A stretch of 64,000 nt of DNA from Glebionis coronaria (taxonomy: Eukaryota; Streptophyta; Magnoliopsida; Asterales; Asteraceae), in contig CM046874.1 of assembly GCA_025667525.1 (NCBI GenBank), forward strand, positions 659,512,963 to 659,576,962. The letters run 5' to 3'. The position numbers were made by a program, and so were the translations under genes. Under the pieces are notes generated by a model. That model was given only the letters and a program-made list of their open reading frames with translations. It was not told the DNA's origin and ran no database searches. Shown here one piece after another: positions 44,168 through 56,528 of this stretch (position 1 is the stretch's first letter; the number at the start of each line of letters is the position of its first letter).

Positions 44168-47100
44168 TGTAACACCCCCAAATTTATACAACTTAGTACA
44201 GCGGAAGACTAGTTGGTGTTACGAGATAGCACATTACTCACATCATAGATAACGCATAAAAATCGCGTCGTTTATTAATAAAGCATTTCCATTCAATAAT
44301 ATCAAAGTTACATCGGTCCCAAGTCGTTATATTTCATACAAAGTTTTACAAAGTATTTGAATGGAAAAATATTGTTTAAGTGCGGGCCATGAATTCTTGT
44401 CGTCTTCCCGAGAATTACCTTCAAGTACCTGAGATAAAACATGTTAAAAGAAAAGGTCAGCGATAACGCCGAGTGAATTCATAGAGTTTAATAAATTTCA
44501 TCAATATAACTTTGGTATAAAATTAGTACCAAAAATCAATTCGTACAAATCATTTTAATAGGCCATAAAATAGCCAAAGTCGTTTTATACAAATCCTTAT
44601 CGAAAATCATAATATAGGCATTTGCCTTAAAAATCATTATACGAATCATTGTCGTTAAAAACACCATACAATACGTTTTGCAACGTTGTATAGATCAAAT
44701 AAAAACCGTTATATGAATATGGTTATATAAAACCAAAACACGAACATAATATCAATAGTATGACCCTGTATTGCTAGTCAGGCAATACATCGTAATTCGA
44801 AGCGTCTAATATTATTTTGTAAACTTGGATAATTATAAGCCGCATGACATTGTTACCTTACTAAACCAAAACGGGTAGCTAACCCGATACCAATTTTGCC
44901 CATCTAAAGTAGCGTGTCGTCACAAAGGTCACGCTATGGAAATCTTCTCATACATAAATTCGCTTACCAATCAATGTGGCACGACGGGGATCAACCGTCA
45001 AGGCGCGAACTGGGGTGATCGTCCCCAAATAGTACTATTAAATGTATAAGCGTCTACCAAATCCCGGTAGTTCACAATTCATGCTAATGGGACTTTTAGT
45101 GACATAACCTAACTTTAATAATCCATTTTTATTTCATCTATCGGGTCCTTTAATCATTCATAGGGTCATACAATCGGGTCATTCAATCATTCGGGTCCAA
45201 AATCAATAAACAAACAATCGGGACAAATGGTGTCCTAGTTTTATAAAAACTAACATGTTATCTCCCTCGCGGGTTTATAAAACATTTATAAAAACATTTA
45301 AAAGAGTGCGAGGCTATCAACTCACATTGATATGGGAAAGCGGGTTATCGGCAACTCGGACGTACGGTACGTGCTTCAATCACGGAAACCTAGACAAATA
45401 ATACTCGTCTTAGACTCATGTCCAATGAATTTATAAAAATAACAATTATGTATACATATGATGATTATATATATATGATGATCAAGTGGGTTTACATATT
45501 CTCGTTACTCATTTTAGTTTTATATGTCGATAGTTTTTATACTAGTTTACTAGTTTTATCTATTTACGTGTTTTAAGTCCAATAGGCCTATTATAAGTAC
45601 TTTAACTTGTTTTAATCCCTTTTATACCTATATTATCAGTACTTAAACTTTACAAGTTGGGACCAAATGGGTTAAGCCCAATAATAAGTTTATAAGTGTT
45701 TTAGTCCATTTTTGTTGTATTGTTAGTCCAATAACGTTAATTTAGTCCGTTTAACGTCCGTATGTCTTATAGTTCGGGTTTTATCGGTTTTTACTTGTTA
45801 TACATGTTTATATATCAGTATATAAGTTTTATAAAGTTTACATTAGACGGGTCCAACCATCTAAGTTTAATTTAACAAAAACGTTAATTTTTACGGCGAT
45901 AGCCGAAAAAGTCGTAAAAATCAAGTTTATAGTTTTTATAACTTATAAAACATAACAAGTTGCCATTTTTATAAAATGTCCACTTATTTATCATTGTACA
46001 TATTTATATAAATAAAATCCAAGAGTTAGTGGGTTTTAACTTTACATTTTATACTATTAAATTTTGAGTGCTTATATAATAGTAATAAACATTATTTCCT
46101 AAAATCTGATTTTTAACTTCACTTTCACCAAAACTGCCATATCTTGAGTCCTATATGGAGATAGAAGCTCAAATTATTATCACATAAACTACATGATATG
46201 TGCTACAATTAACTCTTCTATAGCTACTGTTGAATCATCCTCTAAATATTTTCTAAAAATCGTCCAAAACAGTGAACTCAGATTTGTATCTTAAACTTGT
46301 TTTGATCATATCTCACTCATTATTTTGATTCCATTGCATGGCCAACTCTCACATGTGTACAAGACCCAAAGCTTACTGTAAATCCATTCTACTTCATCAT
46401 TTTATCAGTTTACCATATGGTTCATTACTGTTTTATACAGCCATCAAATTTAACCAAGATTTTAACCTTGTTTCTTATAGTTTTTCATCTTTTTATCCAT
46501 GATTATCAACAACAAATCCCCACATAACATTTTTATCATCATATAATCATCATAAATATATACAATAGGAAATAAAATACATGTTTACATAATCAAAATA
46601 ACAAGAAGATGAGGAGGACAATCTTTATACCACCAACTTGATGTAGGTTATGATTTTGACATGGTTTTTGATGGAGAAACTTGTAGACAACCATGACCAT
46701 CTTCAAGACCATCATTCTTCATGAGAACCTTGTGGAAAATCAGCCCTCCTACTCCATGAAAACTCCTCCTTGGATGTTGTAAGTTGCACAAATCTTCATC
46801 TTTTTGAATGGAGATTAACATATGTTAATTATAACATATGTTTTGTGGTTAAATTTTGTATGAAATGGGTGTTTGAAGATGAATATGGGACGGCTCAAAT
46901 GAGTGTAAGAGAGAGAGGAGAGTTGTTTTTGCATGTAGGAAATGAGAATGGTGGTATTAGCTAGTTGGTTTTTGAAGTGGAAGTAGCTTCATGTGTAAGC
47001 TAAGACATGTGTAGCATTAGTTTATGAGGTTTTGACACATCAAATGGGTTAGTTGTTTATACTTGGCCGGTTTTGGGAGTGGGGTGGGACAAGTGTCCCA

Positions 47101-47616
47101 CTTGTCTCATCCCATTTATTTACGGGTACTCCTCGATTCTAGTTTCCTCGATTTGCGTGCCCTCGGGTCGTTTTACGAAAAACGTTTTTATAAATTATGA
47201 ATCGACGTCACAAAACGAATCCAATAAAAATTGTTTCATCAAAAACGGAGTTCGAAAACGTAGATACGTAATCCTAAGGTTTCCGGTTTAGTCGTAAAGG
47301 ACGTTAAAATAAAATCGTAAGTCCTAATCTCTTCTCGTAAATTTGTGAGTTTATGAACCAACACAAATTTAAAACTCCAAAATAATATTCACGAATAAAT
47401 TTAATTTCTGAAATGTCGGACTGTCACCAAGGATGGTGTATGTAAACGTAAGTACGTAACGTAGAATCCTCCGGTTTAGACGTAGTCGATGCTACTTCAA
47501 GTCGTAAATCCAAACTTCTTCCCAAAAATAAGTGAGTTCATATTGTAACATTGAAGTAATGTTTTCAAATAAATATTGAGAATAAAATATCGATCATAAA
47601 TTGACGGATTATCACA
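44168..47616 (-). repeat. 3' LTR of element D (3449 bp)
   Basis: TGTAACACCCCC ... GATTATCACA. AT-rich with many ATAAAA and GTTTTATA words; no coding region that I trust. The stretch 46750-46965 is open but exists only as part of the LTR. Confidence 0.92.
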
Positions 47617-47632
47617 GCATTTACCCCTAAAC
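47617..47632 (-). other. Polypurine tract of element D
   Basis: The minus strand reads GTTTAGGGGTAAATGC directly before the LTR TG. Confidence 0.75.
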
Positions 47633-48479
47633 AGGATCTTTGTCCTCAAAGATCATCTTACCTTACTACTCGCTTCTTATAGAGTTAAAGCCATGTGGGT
47701 ATTTCCTCCACATTCGGTCTTTTCTCACAAGTGTAATTCATTACAATACGCGAGTTTCATCAAACATAACTACGGGAATAAGATCAGGCTAAATGTTGAC
47801 TTACTTTCTCTATCCATGATGTTCATGGGTTTCTGATGAATGCAACTTTTCGCCGATCTAAGCTTTACTAAGAACAATCAGTTTTTCACTTGATAGATAT
47901 TCCATCAAGTTTTATTTATGAAACATAATTCACGCAGTTCTTGAAGTCCTAGGGTAGATCCAGCTTATATGCCTTTCAATCCCATCTTTTACATCATCTC
48001 AATGGTCCCATACAACGGGGACTTATATCCCATGATTTGCCAGATCATGAATTCATTTTTCCGAGGTTAAAAATTTTGGCATAACTTTGCTACCCATTTG
48101 GCACTTCAAGATCTACATTTCATATCCACATAACTTCCTGCCCATTACCGGCAGTCAATAATCAGATCCTAATTTCAACAATCATTTCAGATCTCGCGGG
48201 TCGGGTATTTTGTAAGGTTAGGTTCGCCATCATAGGAAACCTTAAACCTAAAAGACATGTCCAACTCACAATGGGTGTATGTCGGGTGTCTTCATCTCAA
48301 CTCCTGCTTACAGATGCTATAAAATTTTAGATCCTAACATGATTCGATCTCAATCCTAATATGATGATTATCAATGATAATCCTTCCAAAGGAAAGAGAT
48401 TATACGGTTTATTACTAAAGGTCATTCATTCAAACATAAAACAACACTTATATTACTTTGTATCGTTACTTTACCTCGT
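47633..48479 (-). other. Decayed 3' part of the interior of element D
   Basis: No readable protein motif. By position it should contain the integrase C-terminus and 3' untranslated region. Confidence 0.4.
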
Positions 48480-48720
48480 CCTTCCGATTGGGGTGGTACA
48501 TAGTACTCTCATCAAGGTTCGTTCTCAATAATTTCTGAGCAAATCTCTAGAAATTCGATGTGAAGCGAGGATCTTGATAAAGATGTTCGATACAGGCACA
48601 CTATGTTTAAATAACTCTTTTGCATTTATCATTAACGGGAATGATATTAGCAGATTTGGTCAGTCTGTCGGCGATGACCCAAATCGAATCAAATTCAGAT
48701 GATGACCTTTGCAATAGCTA
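48480..48720 (-). pseudogene. Integrase remnant of element D
   Basis: The minus strand translates to D-S-I-W-V-I-A-D-R-L-T-K-S-A, then after stops D-P-R-F-T-S, and M-Y-H-P near the end; these match the integrase core of chromoviruses in order. The second catalytic Asp context is lost and several stops occur. Confidence 0.75.
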
Positions 48721-49924
48721 GACGTTTACTAATGTATGAGGCGATGTCTGCCTTCATAATTGCCATCAGTACAACTTCTTCAGACAAAGATACTTCTAGT
48801 CATAAATGACATAAATATAATACTTATACTTACAAATTCCAACATAACTAATTCTCATAATCTCCATATTTAAGTAACCACAAGTGGCCTTTAAAATATT
48901 TAACTCCATTAGCTTCTCAATTCTAATGATTTATATTAGTCACGAATCCCTTTTTATTATCTATATTATCCTTTTTACAAACATTGTTTATTTTTATATT
49001 GTTTGGCAATTTACTTTTGCACCTTCATTATTAAGGAACATGTCCTAACTGGTTCTTTATCTTTTATACATAATGCGTCGGTATCTATATTCACCTCTCA
49101 TGATGATATAATTATCATGTTCACAATTCACTCAAATATTCTTTCTATATTATGCGTCAGTAATTATGTTCACTTTCTCCTGATGAAATAAATATCATAA
49201 CTGTATTTATTCAATAATCATTTCTTCACATTTTCTATGTTTCAGTTTCGTTTCATCTATCATTTTTATCAGTTTTTTTTTCAATCCGACGTTTTAAGCG
49301 TCGATAAGTATTACAAGTAATTAAAGGTTAGATATTTAAATTTTTATGAAACGTAAACGTAAAATTTTAAATTTCCTAGTTCGACAAATTATAAAATGTT
49401 CAAAATAAATTTGAATTTAATTAGCAAGATTTTTGTTGATTTATCGAAAATATTTAATAAGATTCGTAAATGTTCGAAAAACCTTTATTTATACTTTGAT
49501 CAAAGTTTTCTTAGTTGAAAAGCAAAAAGTGTCGTTTAAAATTTCAAGTCATGGTATAAAGGGTTTTACTCAATCCTTCTTAAGTTATCTTGAGGTATAC
49601 ACAATCATTTACCCCTAAACAGAAGTTTAGTTAAATGGTTTGTGTATAAGGGAGTAATCCCTTTAAACATCCTTTGTTAATACATTTGTCAAAACATATT
49701 TCCATTTTCTTTTTAGCAATACTCAAAGTCTTAAAAGGGCTCTTAATTTTTGAAGAGTCAATTTATATTCCATTATCCTTTTAATCACATAGTCAAATCA
49801 TGTAAAGGTTCAAGTCTTTAATCATGTGTTAATTATTTAAGGTACAGGTTTTTATCGTTCGGCCAATTCAGGGAATCCATAAATAATTATTAACTCATTC
49901 TTATTCTTATAAACAAACATATAA

Positions 49925-50085
49925 TCCTTAATGATCACGAGCATGAATTTATCAAATTACAGCCTACACACGTGATTCACCAAATTTATGAATGCTACAT
50001 GTGCATCGGTCAATCCAAACGACATCACGTGAAACTCATAATGTTCATCACAAGTTCTGGATGTAATAATTGGAATAGATAATCT
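49925..50085 (-). pseudogene. Reverse transcriptase remnant of element D
   Basis: The minus strand gives H-Y-E-F-H-V-M-S-F-G-L-T-D-A, the palm block of Ty3/gypsy RT (usually M-P-F-G-L-T-N-A-P), followed by F-D-K-F-M-L-V-I-I-K-D in the place of the F-I-D-D active site, so one catalytic Asp is replaced by Lys. Confidence 0.75.
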
Positions 50086-50589
50086 TTTTCGCAGATGCGA
50101 AGTTTGATGATAACCATGTCGTGGATCAAATCTTTAAAACATACGCTAGAACCTTGTAAATGATCGAACAAATCTTCCATTTCGAGTTATGGATATCGTT
50201 TTCGATTGTCAATTTACTCAGTCACAGTAATCTATAAATATAAGGAATGATAACACTATAGCTCTTCAGGATGACAGGCTTGGTATAATAAAATCTTTCT
50301 CCGACAACTCTCTCAGTTGTACGGTAATTCCTTTAATTTAGATGGTGCTGACGCACAGTGCACAAGCCACAAGTGCAGCATCAGAAATATAATCAATACC
50401 AATTTCAACTTGCCTAAATGGCAAAAGTCTAGGTAACTCATCAACAAATACTTCCTAAGGTTTCAGATAACAGAAACATCTTGTAATACATTCATATTAG
50501 GTTCTTCTAGATTATAATATCTATAACTAGTTCACAACCATTCATGGTATAATTTCAAGTCTAAATGCAGGATATGGTCATCCATCAAG

Positions 50590-50720
50590 AATTATTTAGA
50601 TCACTTTTGATAATCACCATCTTATCGTTTAGGGGAATTCTATTCGAGTTCCCATCAATTATGACAATGTCGTCATGTCATAATCAATCAATCCATTCTA
50701 CTGGCACTATCAACTTTTCA
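50590..50720 (-). pseudogene. Protease-end remnant of element D
   Basis: Fits the G-M-D-W-L...H...I-V block that closes gypsy retropepsins, followed by G-N-S-N-R-I-P-L; two frames must be combined and stops are present. Confidence 0.55.
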
Positions 50721-52429
50721 GTTTTATTGCGATCGATAAGATGTGAACTTCTCAAAAGTCTAATAATAACTCACAATCCTTCACAAATTCAAGGATATCA
50801 GGAGACAGAACTACCATTAAAAGAGTAAGGTTAACGCATAATCTACGCGAGAGAATTTCAAATCAGATACAGACGAAAACATTTAACGAATATGAATATA
50901 TCCCATGTTTTCATAATTTGAGTACGCATTCGAATGCTCCTCGGATCGTTACCCAGGTCTTTCAAATGAAATCAAATCAAAAGAAATGATAGGAATGTCG
51001 ATACATCCAGTCGGGTATCAACACTCGATAATTAAATACTTTTCCTAAGAATCTCACTACGGGAGAATTGGACAAGAAAGAACTGTCAATTGTTAAATAA
51101 GACAATTTCCACAGATGAGTAAATTCAACTCAGAAGAATAGATGCTATAGGCACATATGTAGGTGTCCCTAACATTATGTCCCTATTTTTCACTTCTTGC
51201 AGATCTCATAAAATTTTAATCTTTCGCAATCTTCAAAGAAAATTTAGTGTTTATTAATCAGTTTTATGGTGACTACTAATCAGTCTTGCATAGTCCATTC
51301 CAAATTGTATGTAGGCGCGCAACTATATACAATTTCAAGATTAACGATGCAATACTCAGTTCGTCAAAATTTTATGATCATGTTTATAATAAAAACATTT
51401 ACATGCTCAATTCTTAAATAAGAATCAAAAATAAATTTACAAAGATTTTTCCTTGTTATGAAAACAACTAAGTTTTCCAAGGTGTTTTATAAACAACTTT
51501 ATTTTGATAACCATCACTTATAAATCTCACTTTGAATAATCCTTATAGTGATGAGAATTAAATTTTCTCAAAGGATATCGCTTTAACTTTATAAAAACAA
51601 TGTGTGATCTGCAAAAGAGTGATGAAGCGTTGTTCACCAAGAACTAACTACGATATGATAGGAAATGAGCTTAGCCAAATAATCATGAGGTTCATGATCT
51701 CGATGGCACTCAAAAGAATAATCCACAACGTAACTCAAATCAAGATGAGTACTTATTCAATGGTCGCATTACTAATGCGAACATTAGGATGAAGCAAGAA
51801 AAGATAGATAACATCGATACATGTAGAATTTAGCAATCAAAGGTAGTCTTTTTATTAATCACAAACAAGTCAAATTGTACCATAACACATTACATGTCAC
51901 TATGTCATACAATTCTCAGAACTCATCCTACCAACTGATGTCTCAGTTAAGTTAGGGATTATTTTTAAAAGATACCACAATGAATACTAATCTACAAGAG
52001 TCATTAGGTGTTCCATATGTCCTGGAAGATCCATTGGTCCCAATTCAGAAGAAGATTTCTTCAATTTATTTCTTGGACACTGGGCATCCTCATTAGTGGA
52101 CAATGGCCTAGGAACAACCCTAAACACGAATCAACAATCAATTAAATCCTTATAATTCAATCACAAAACTTAACGACTTCCTCTTAACAATCTCATATTC
52201 CATACAAGTTAAATTTTACTTTATTGAAGTTTCAATCAACTTGCACTCAATTCGATATCCTACCTCATTTCCCAATACTCCAACTTTATTCTTAGGCCTT
52301 AATAGGGCAATAAAAACTCAATATGAACAACACTTAATTTCCAATCCTATAACTCTTATAACAACAATTATCAAATGAGTCACTAGCATGAGATGACTCA
52401 CACATTCAATTAGACTTATCGGAAAGGTA
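50721..52429 (-). other. Unreadable gag-protease interval of element D
   Basis: Stops in every frame; no zinc knuckle or capsid motif can be made out. Likewise 48721-49924 and 50086-50589 hold only decayed pol sequence. Confidence 0.4.
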
Positions 52430-52560
52430 CTAGTGGCATGAGGCTTTTGGGTAATGGTTCCAATGACAGCCTCAAGTGCAACATTCACCCTTTCGATTTC
52501 AATTTAAGAATTGGATGACAACGAATCAGATGACATCTTTCTAGGTGGTAACGTTTTGTC
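52430..52560 (-). pseudogene. Gag N-terminus remnant of element D
   Basis: The minus strand reads L-P-P-R-K-M-S-S-D-S-L near 52555, like the M-P-P-R start common in gypsy Gag, with the ATG changed to TTA or ACG depending on alignment, and R-V-N-V-A-L-E-A-V-I-G-T further on. Weak, but the place (about 500 bases from the PBS) is right. Confidence 0.45.
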
Positions 52561-53056
52561 AAACTCCACTCTATAAGAAAAGATCGTCATGACATCGATA
52601 TCAGATTTAATCTCGCCAATCCTTTTTCAATATCGCAATCAACTAATATCTACATTTCTACGAATATCAACCATTTGTTGGGATCATAAATATCCACAAC
52701 TTGGTTTAGATCTAGGATAGCTAGAATTCCTATGAGAATAGCTTCGATTAATTTACTAGGGGATTTAGGGTTACTTGTGACAATCTACGTCGTATAAATA
52801 CCTCGTATAAAAATCAAAATAATCATCAAACAATCATGTAATAAAATTACATCATATATATATATATAATCCAAGTTATATATATATTAAAATAAAACTT
52901 CTCAGTCTTGGCCTTGTCGGTAACTCGGGAATTCTTCGGCACCGTTATAGTCAAAAGATTTTTTTAGACATTTTTAGAAAAATGTTTTTAGTTAAAAGAT
53001 TTTGAAAAGTTTTATTCAAAACCTTAGTTTTAAAAATCTTTCGTTCTCTATAACGA

Positions 53057-53070
53057 GAGCTCTGGTACCA
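53057..53070 (-). other. Primer binding site of element D (tRNA-iMet type)
   Basis: The minus strand reads TGGTACCAGAGCTC, three bases from the LTR; it differs from TGGTATCAGAGC at one base. Confidence 0.75.
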
Positions 53071-53073
53071 AAC

Positions 53074-56000
53074 TGTAACACCCCCAAATTTATACAACTT
53101 AGTACAGCGGAAGACTAGTTGGTGTTACGGGATAGCACATTACTCACATCATAGATAACGCATAAAAATCGCGTCGTTTATTAATAAAGCATTTCCATTC
53201 AATAATATCAAAGTTACATCGGTCCCAAGTCGTTATATTTCATACAAAGTTTTACAAAGTATTTGAATGGAAAAATATTGTTTAAGTGCGGGCCATGAAT
53301 TCTTGTCGTCTTCCCGAGAATTACCTTCAAGTACCTGAGATAAAACATGTTAAAAGAAAAGGTCAGCGATAACGCCGAGTGAATTCATAGAGTTTAATAA
53401 AGTTCATCAATATAACTTTGGTATAAAAATAGTACCAAAAATCAATTCGTACAAATCATTTTAATAGGCCATAAAATAGCCAAAGTCGTTTTATACAAAT
53501 CCTTATCAAAAATCATAATATAGGCATTTGCCTTAAAAATCATTATACGAATCATTGTCGTTAAAAACACCATACAATACGTTTTGCAATGTTGTATAGA
53601 TCAAATAAAAACCGTTATATGAATATGGTTATATAAAACCAAAACACGAACATAATATCAATAGTATGACCCTGTATTGCTAGTCAGGCAATACATCGTA
53701 ATTCGAAGCGTCTAATATTATTTTGTAAACTTGGATTATTATAAGCCGCATGACATTGTTACCTTACTAAACCAAAACGGGTAGCTAACCCGATACCAAT
53801 TTTGCCCATCTAAAGTAGCGTGTCGTCTCAAAGGTCACGCTATGGAAATCTTCTCATACATAAATTCGCTTACCAATCAATGTGGCACGACGGGGATCAA
53901 CCGTCAAGGCGCGAACTCGGGTGATCGTCCCCAAATAGTACTATTAAATGTATAAGCGTCTACCAAATCCCGGTAGTTCACTATCCATGCTAATGGGACT
54001 TTTAGTGACATAACCTAACTTTAATAATCCATTTTTATTTCATCTATCGGGTCCTTTAATCATTCATAGGGTCATACAATCGGGTCATTCAATCATTCGG
54101 GTCCAAAATCAATAAACAAACAATCGGGACAAATGGTGTCCTAGTTTTATAAAAACTAACATGTTATCTCCCTCGCGGGTTTATAAAACATTTATAAAAA
54201 CATTTAAAAGAGTGCGAGGCTATCAACTCACATTGATATGGGAAAGCGGGTTATCGGCAACTCGGACGTACGGTACGTGCTTCAATCACGGAAACCTAGA
54301 CAAATAATACTCGTCTTAGACTCATGTCCAATGACTTTATAAAAATAACAATTATGTATACATATGATGATTATATATATATGATGATCAAGTGGGTTTA
54401 CATATTCTCGTTACTCATTTTAGTTTTATATGTCGATAGTTTTTATACTAGTTTACTAGTTTTATCTATTTACGTGTTTTAAGTCCAATAGGCCTATTAT
54501 AAGTACTTTAACTTGTTTTAACCCCTTTTATACCTATATTATCAATACTTAAACTTTACAAGTTGGGCCCAAATGGGTTAAGCCCAATAATAAGTTTATA
54601 AGTGTTTTAGTCCATTTTTGTTGTATTGTTAGTCCAATAACGTTAATTTAGTCCGTTTAACGTCCGTATGTCTTATAGTTCGGGTTTTATCGGTTTTTAC
54701 TTGTTATACATGTTTATATATCAGTATATAAGTTTTATAAAGTTTACATTAGACGGGTCCAACCATCTAAGTTTTATTTAACAAAAACGTTAATTTTTAC
54801 GGCGATAGCCGAAAAAGTCGTAAAAATCAAGTTTATAGTTTTTATAACTTATAAAACATAACAAGTTGCCATTTTTATAAAATGTCCACTTATTTATCAT
54901 TGTACATATTTATATAAATAAAATCCAAGAGTTAGTGGGTTTGAACTTTACATTTTATACTATTAAATTTTGAGTGCTTATATAATAGTAATAAACATTA
55001 TTTCCAAAAATCTGATTTTTAACTTCACTTTCACCAAAACTGCCATATCTTGAGTTCTATATGGAGATAGAAGCTCAAATTTTTATCACATAAACTACAT
55101 GATAGGTGCTACAATTAACTCTTCTATAGCTACTGTTGAATCATCCTCTAAATATTTTCTAAAAATCGTCCAAAACAGTGAACTCAGATTTGTATCTTAA
55201 ACTTGTTTTGATCATATCTCACTCATTATTTTGATTCCATTGCATGGCCAACTCTCACATGTGTACAAGACCCATAGCTTACTGTAAATCCATTCTACTT
55301 CATCATTTTATCAGTTTACCATATGGTTCATTACTGTTTTATACAGCCATCAAATTTAACCAAGATTTTAACCTTGTTTTTTATAGTTTTTCATCTTTTT
55401 ATCCATGATTATCAACAACAAATCCCCACATAACATTTTTATCATCATATAATCATCATAAATATATACAATAGGAAATAAAATACATGTTTACATAATC
55501 AAAATAACAAGAAGATGAGGAGGACAATCTTTATACCACCAACTTGATGTAGGTTATGATTTTGACATGGTTTTTGATGGAGAAACTTGTAGACAACCAT
55601 GACCATCTTCAAGACCATCATTCTTCATGAGAACCTTGTGGAAAATCAGCCCTCCTACTCCATGAAAACTCCTCCTTGGATGTTGTAAGTTGCACAAATC
55701 TTCATCTTTTTGAATGGAGATTAACATATGTTAATTATAACATATGTTTTGTGGTTAAATTTTGTATGAAATGGGTGTTTGAAGATGAATATGGGACGGC
55801 TCAAATGAGTGTAAGAGAGAGAGGAGAGTTGTTTTTGCATGTAGGAAATGAGAATGGTGGTATTAGCTAGTTGGTTTTGGAAGTGGAAGTAGCTTCATGT
55901 GTAAGCTAAGACATGTGTAGCATTAGTTTATGAGGTTTTGACACATCAAATGGGTTAGTTGTTTATACTTGGCCGGTTTTGGGAGTGGGGTGGGACAAGT

Positions 56001-56523
56001 GTCCCACTTGTCTCATCCCATTTATTTACGGGTACTCCTCGATTCTAGTTTCCTTGATTTGCGTGCCCTCGGGTCGTTTTACGAAAAACGTTTTTATAAA
56101 TTATGAATCGACGTCACAAAACGAATCCAATAAAAATTGTTTCATCAAAAACGGAGTTCGAAAAACGTAAATACGTAATCCTAAGGTTTCCGGTTTAGTC
56201 GTAAAGGACGTTAAAATAAAATCGTAAGTCCTAATCTCTTCTCGTAAATTTGTGAGTTTATGAACCAACACAAATTTAAAACTCCAAAATAATATTCACG
56301 AATAAATTTAATTTCTGAAATGTCGGACTGTCACCAAGGATGGTGTATGTAAACGTAAGTACGTAACGTAGAATCCTCCGGTTTAGACGTAGTCGATGCT
56401 ACTTCAAGTCGTAAATCCAAATTTCTTCCCAAAAATAAGTGAGTTTATATTGTAACATTGAAGTAATGTTTTCAAATAAATATTGAGCATAAAATATCGA
56501 TCATAAATTGACGGATTGTCACA
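53074..56523 (-). repeat. 5' LTR of element D (3450 bp)
   Basis: Near-identical to 44168-47616; example differences at 53130, 53403 and 53923. Ends GATTGTCACA. Confidence 0.92.
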
Positions 56524-56528
56524 TCAGC
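56524..56528. repeat. Target site duplication of D, right copy (TCAGC)
   Basis: Matches 44163-44167 and is itself part of the interrupted gag codons. Confidence 0.92.

Larger units (their letters stand above)
44168..56523 (-). mobile_element. Ty3/gypsy-derived element D with decayed interior
   Basis: 12,356 bases, TCAGC duplications, LTRs of 3449 and 3450 bases. PBS next to the right LTR and PPT next to the left one show minus orientation. Inside, remnants of gag, protease, RT and integrase occur in the Ty3/gypsy order but are riddled with stops. The LTRs differ by about one base per hundred in the first 900 bases, far less than the interior has decayed, so it was probably moved in trans as a non-autonomous element. 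The LTR start TGTAACACCCC is shared with family A/B. Confidence 0.88.

Noticed and set aside
46770..55870. Repeated 64-codon frame at 46770-46964 and 55676-55870.
   Set aside because: Same place in the two LTRs of D; conserved only because the LTRs are young, and no protein motif.
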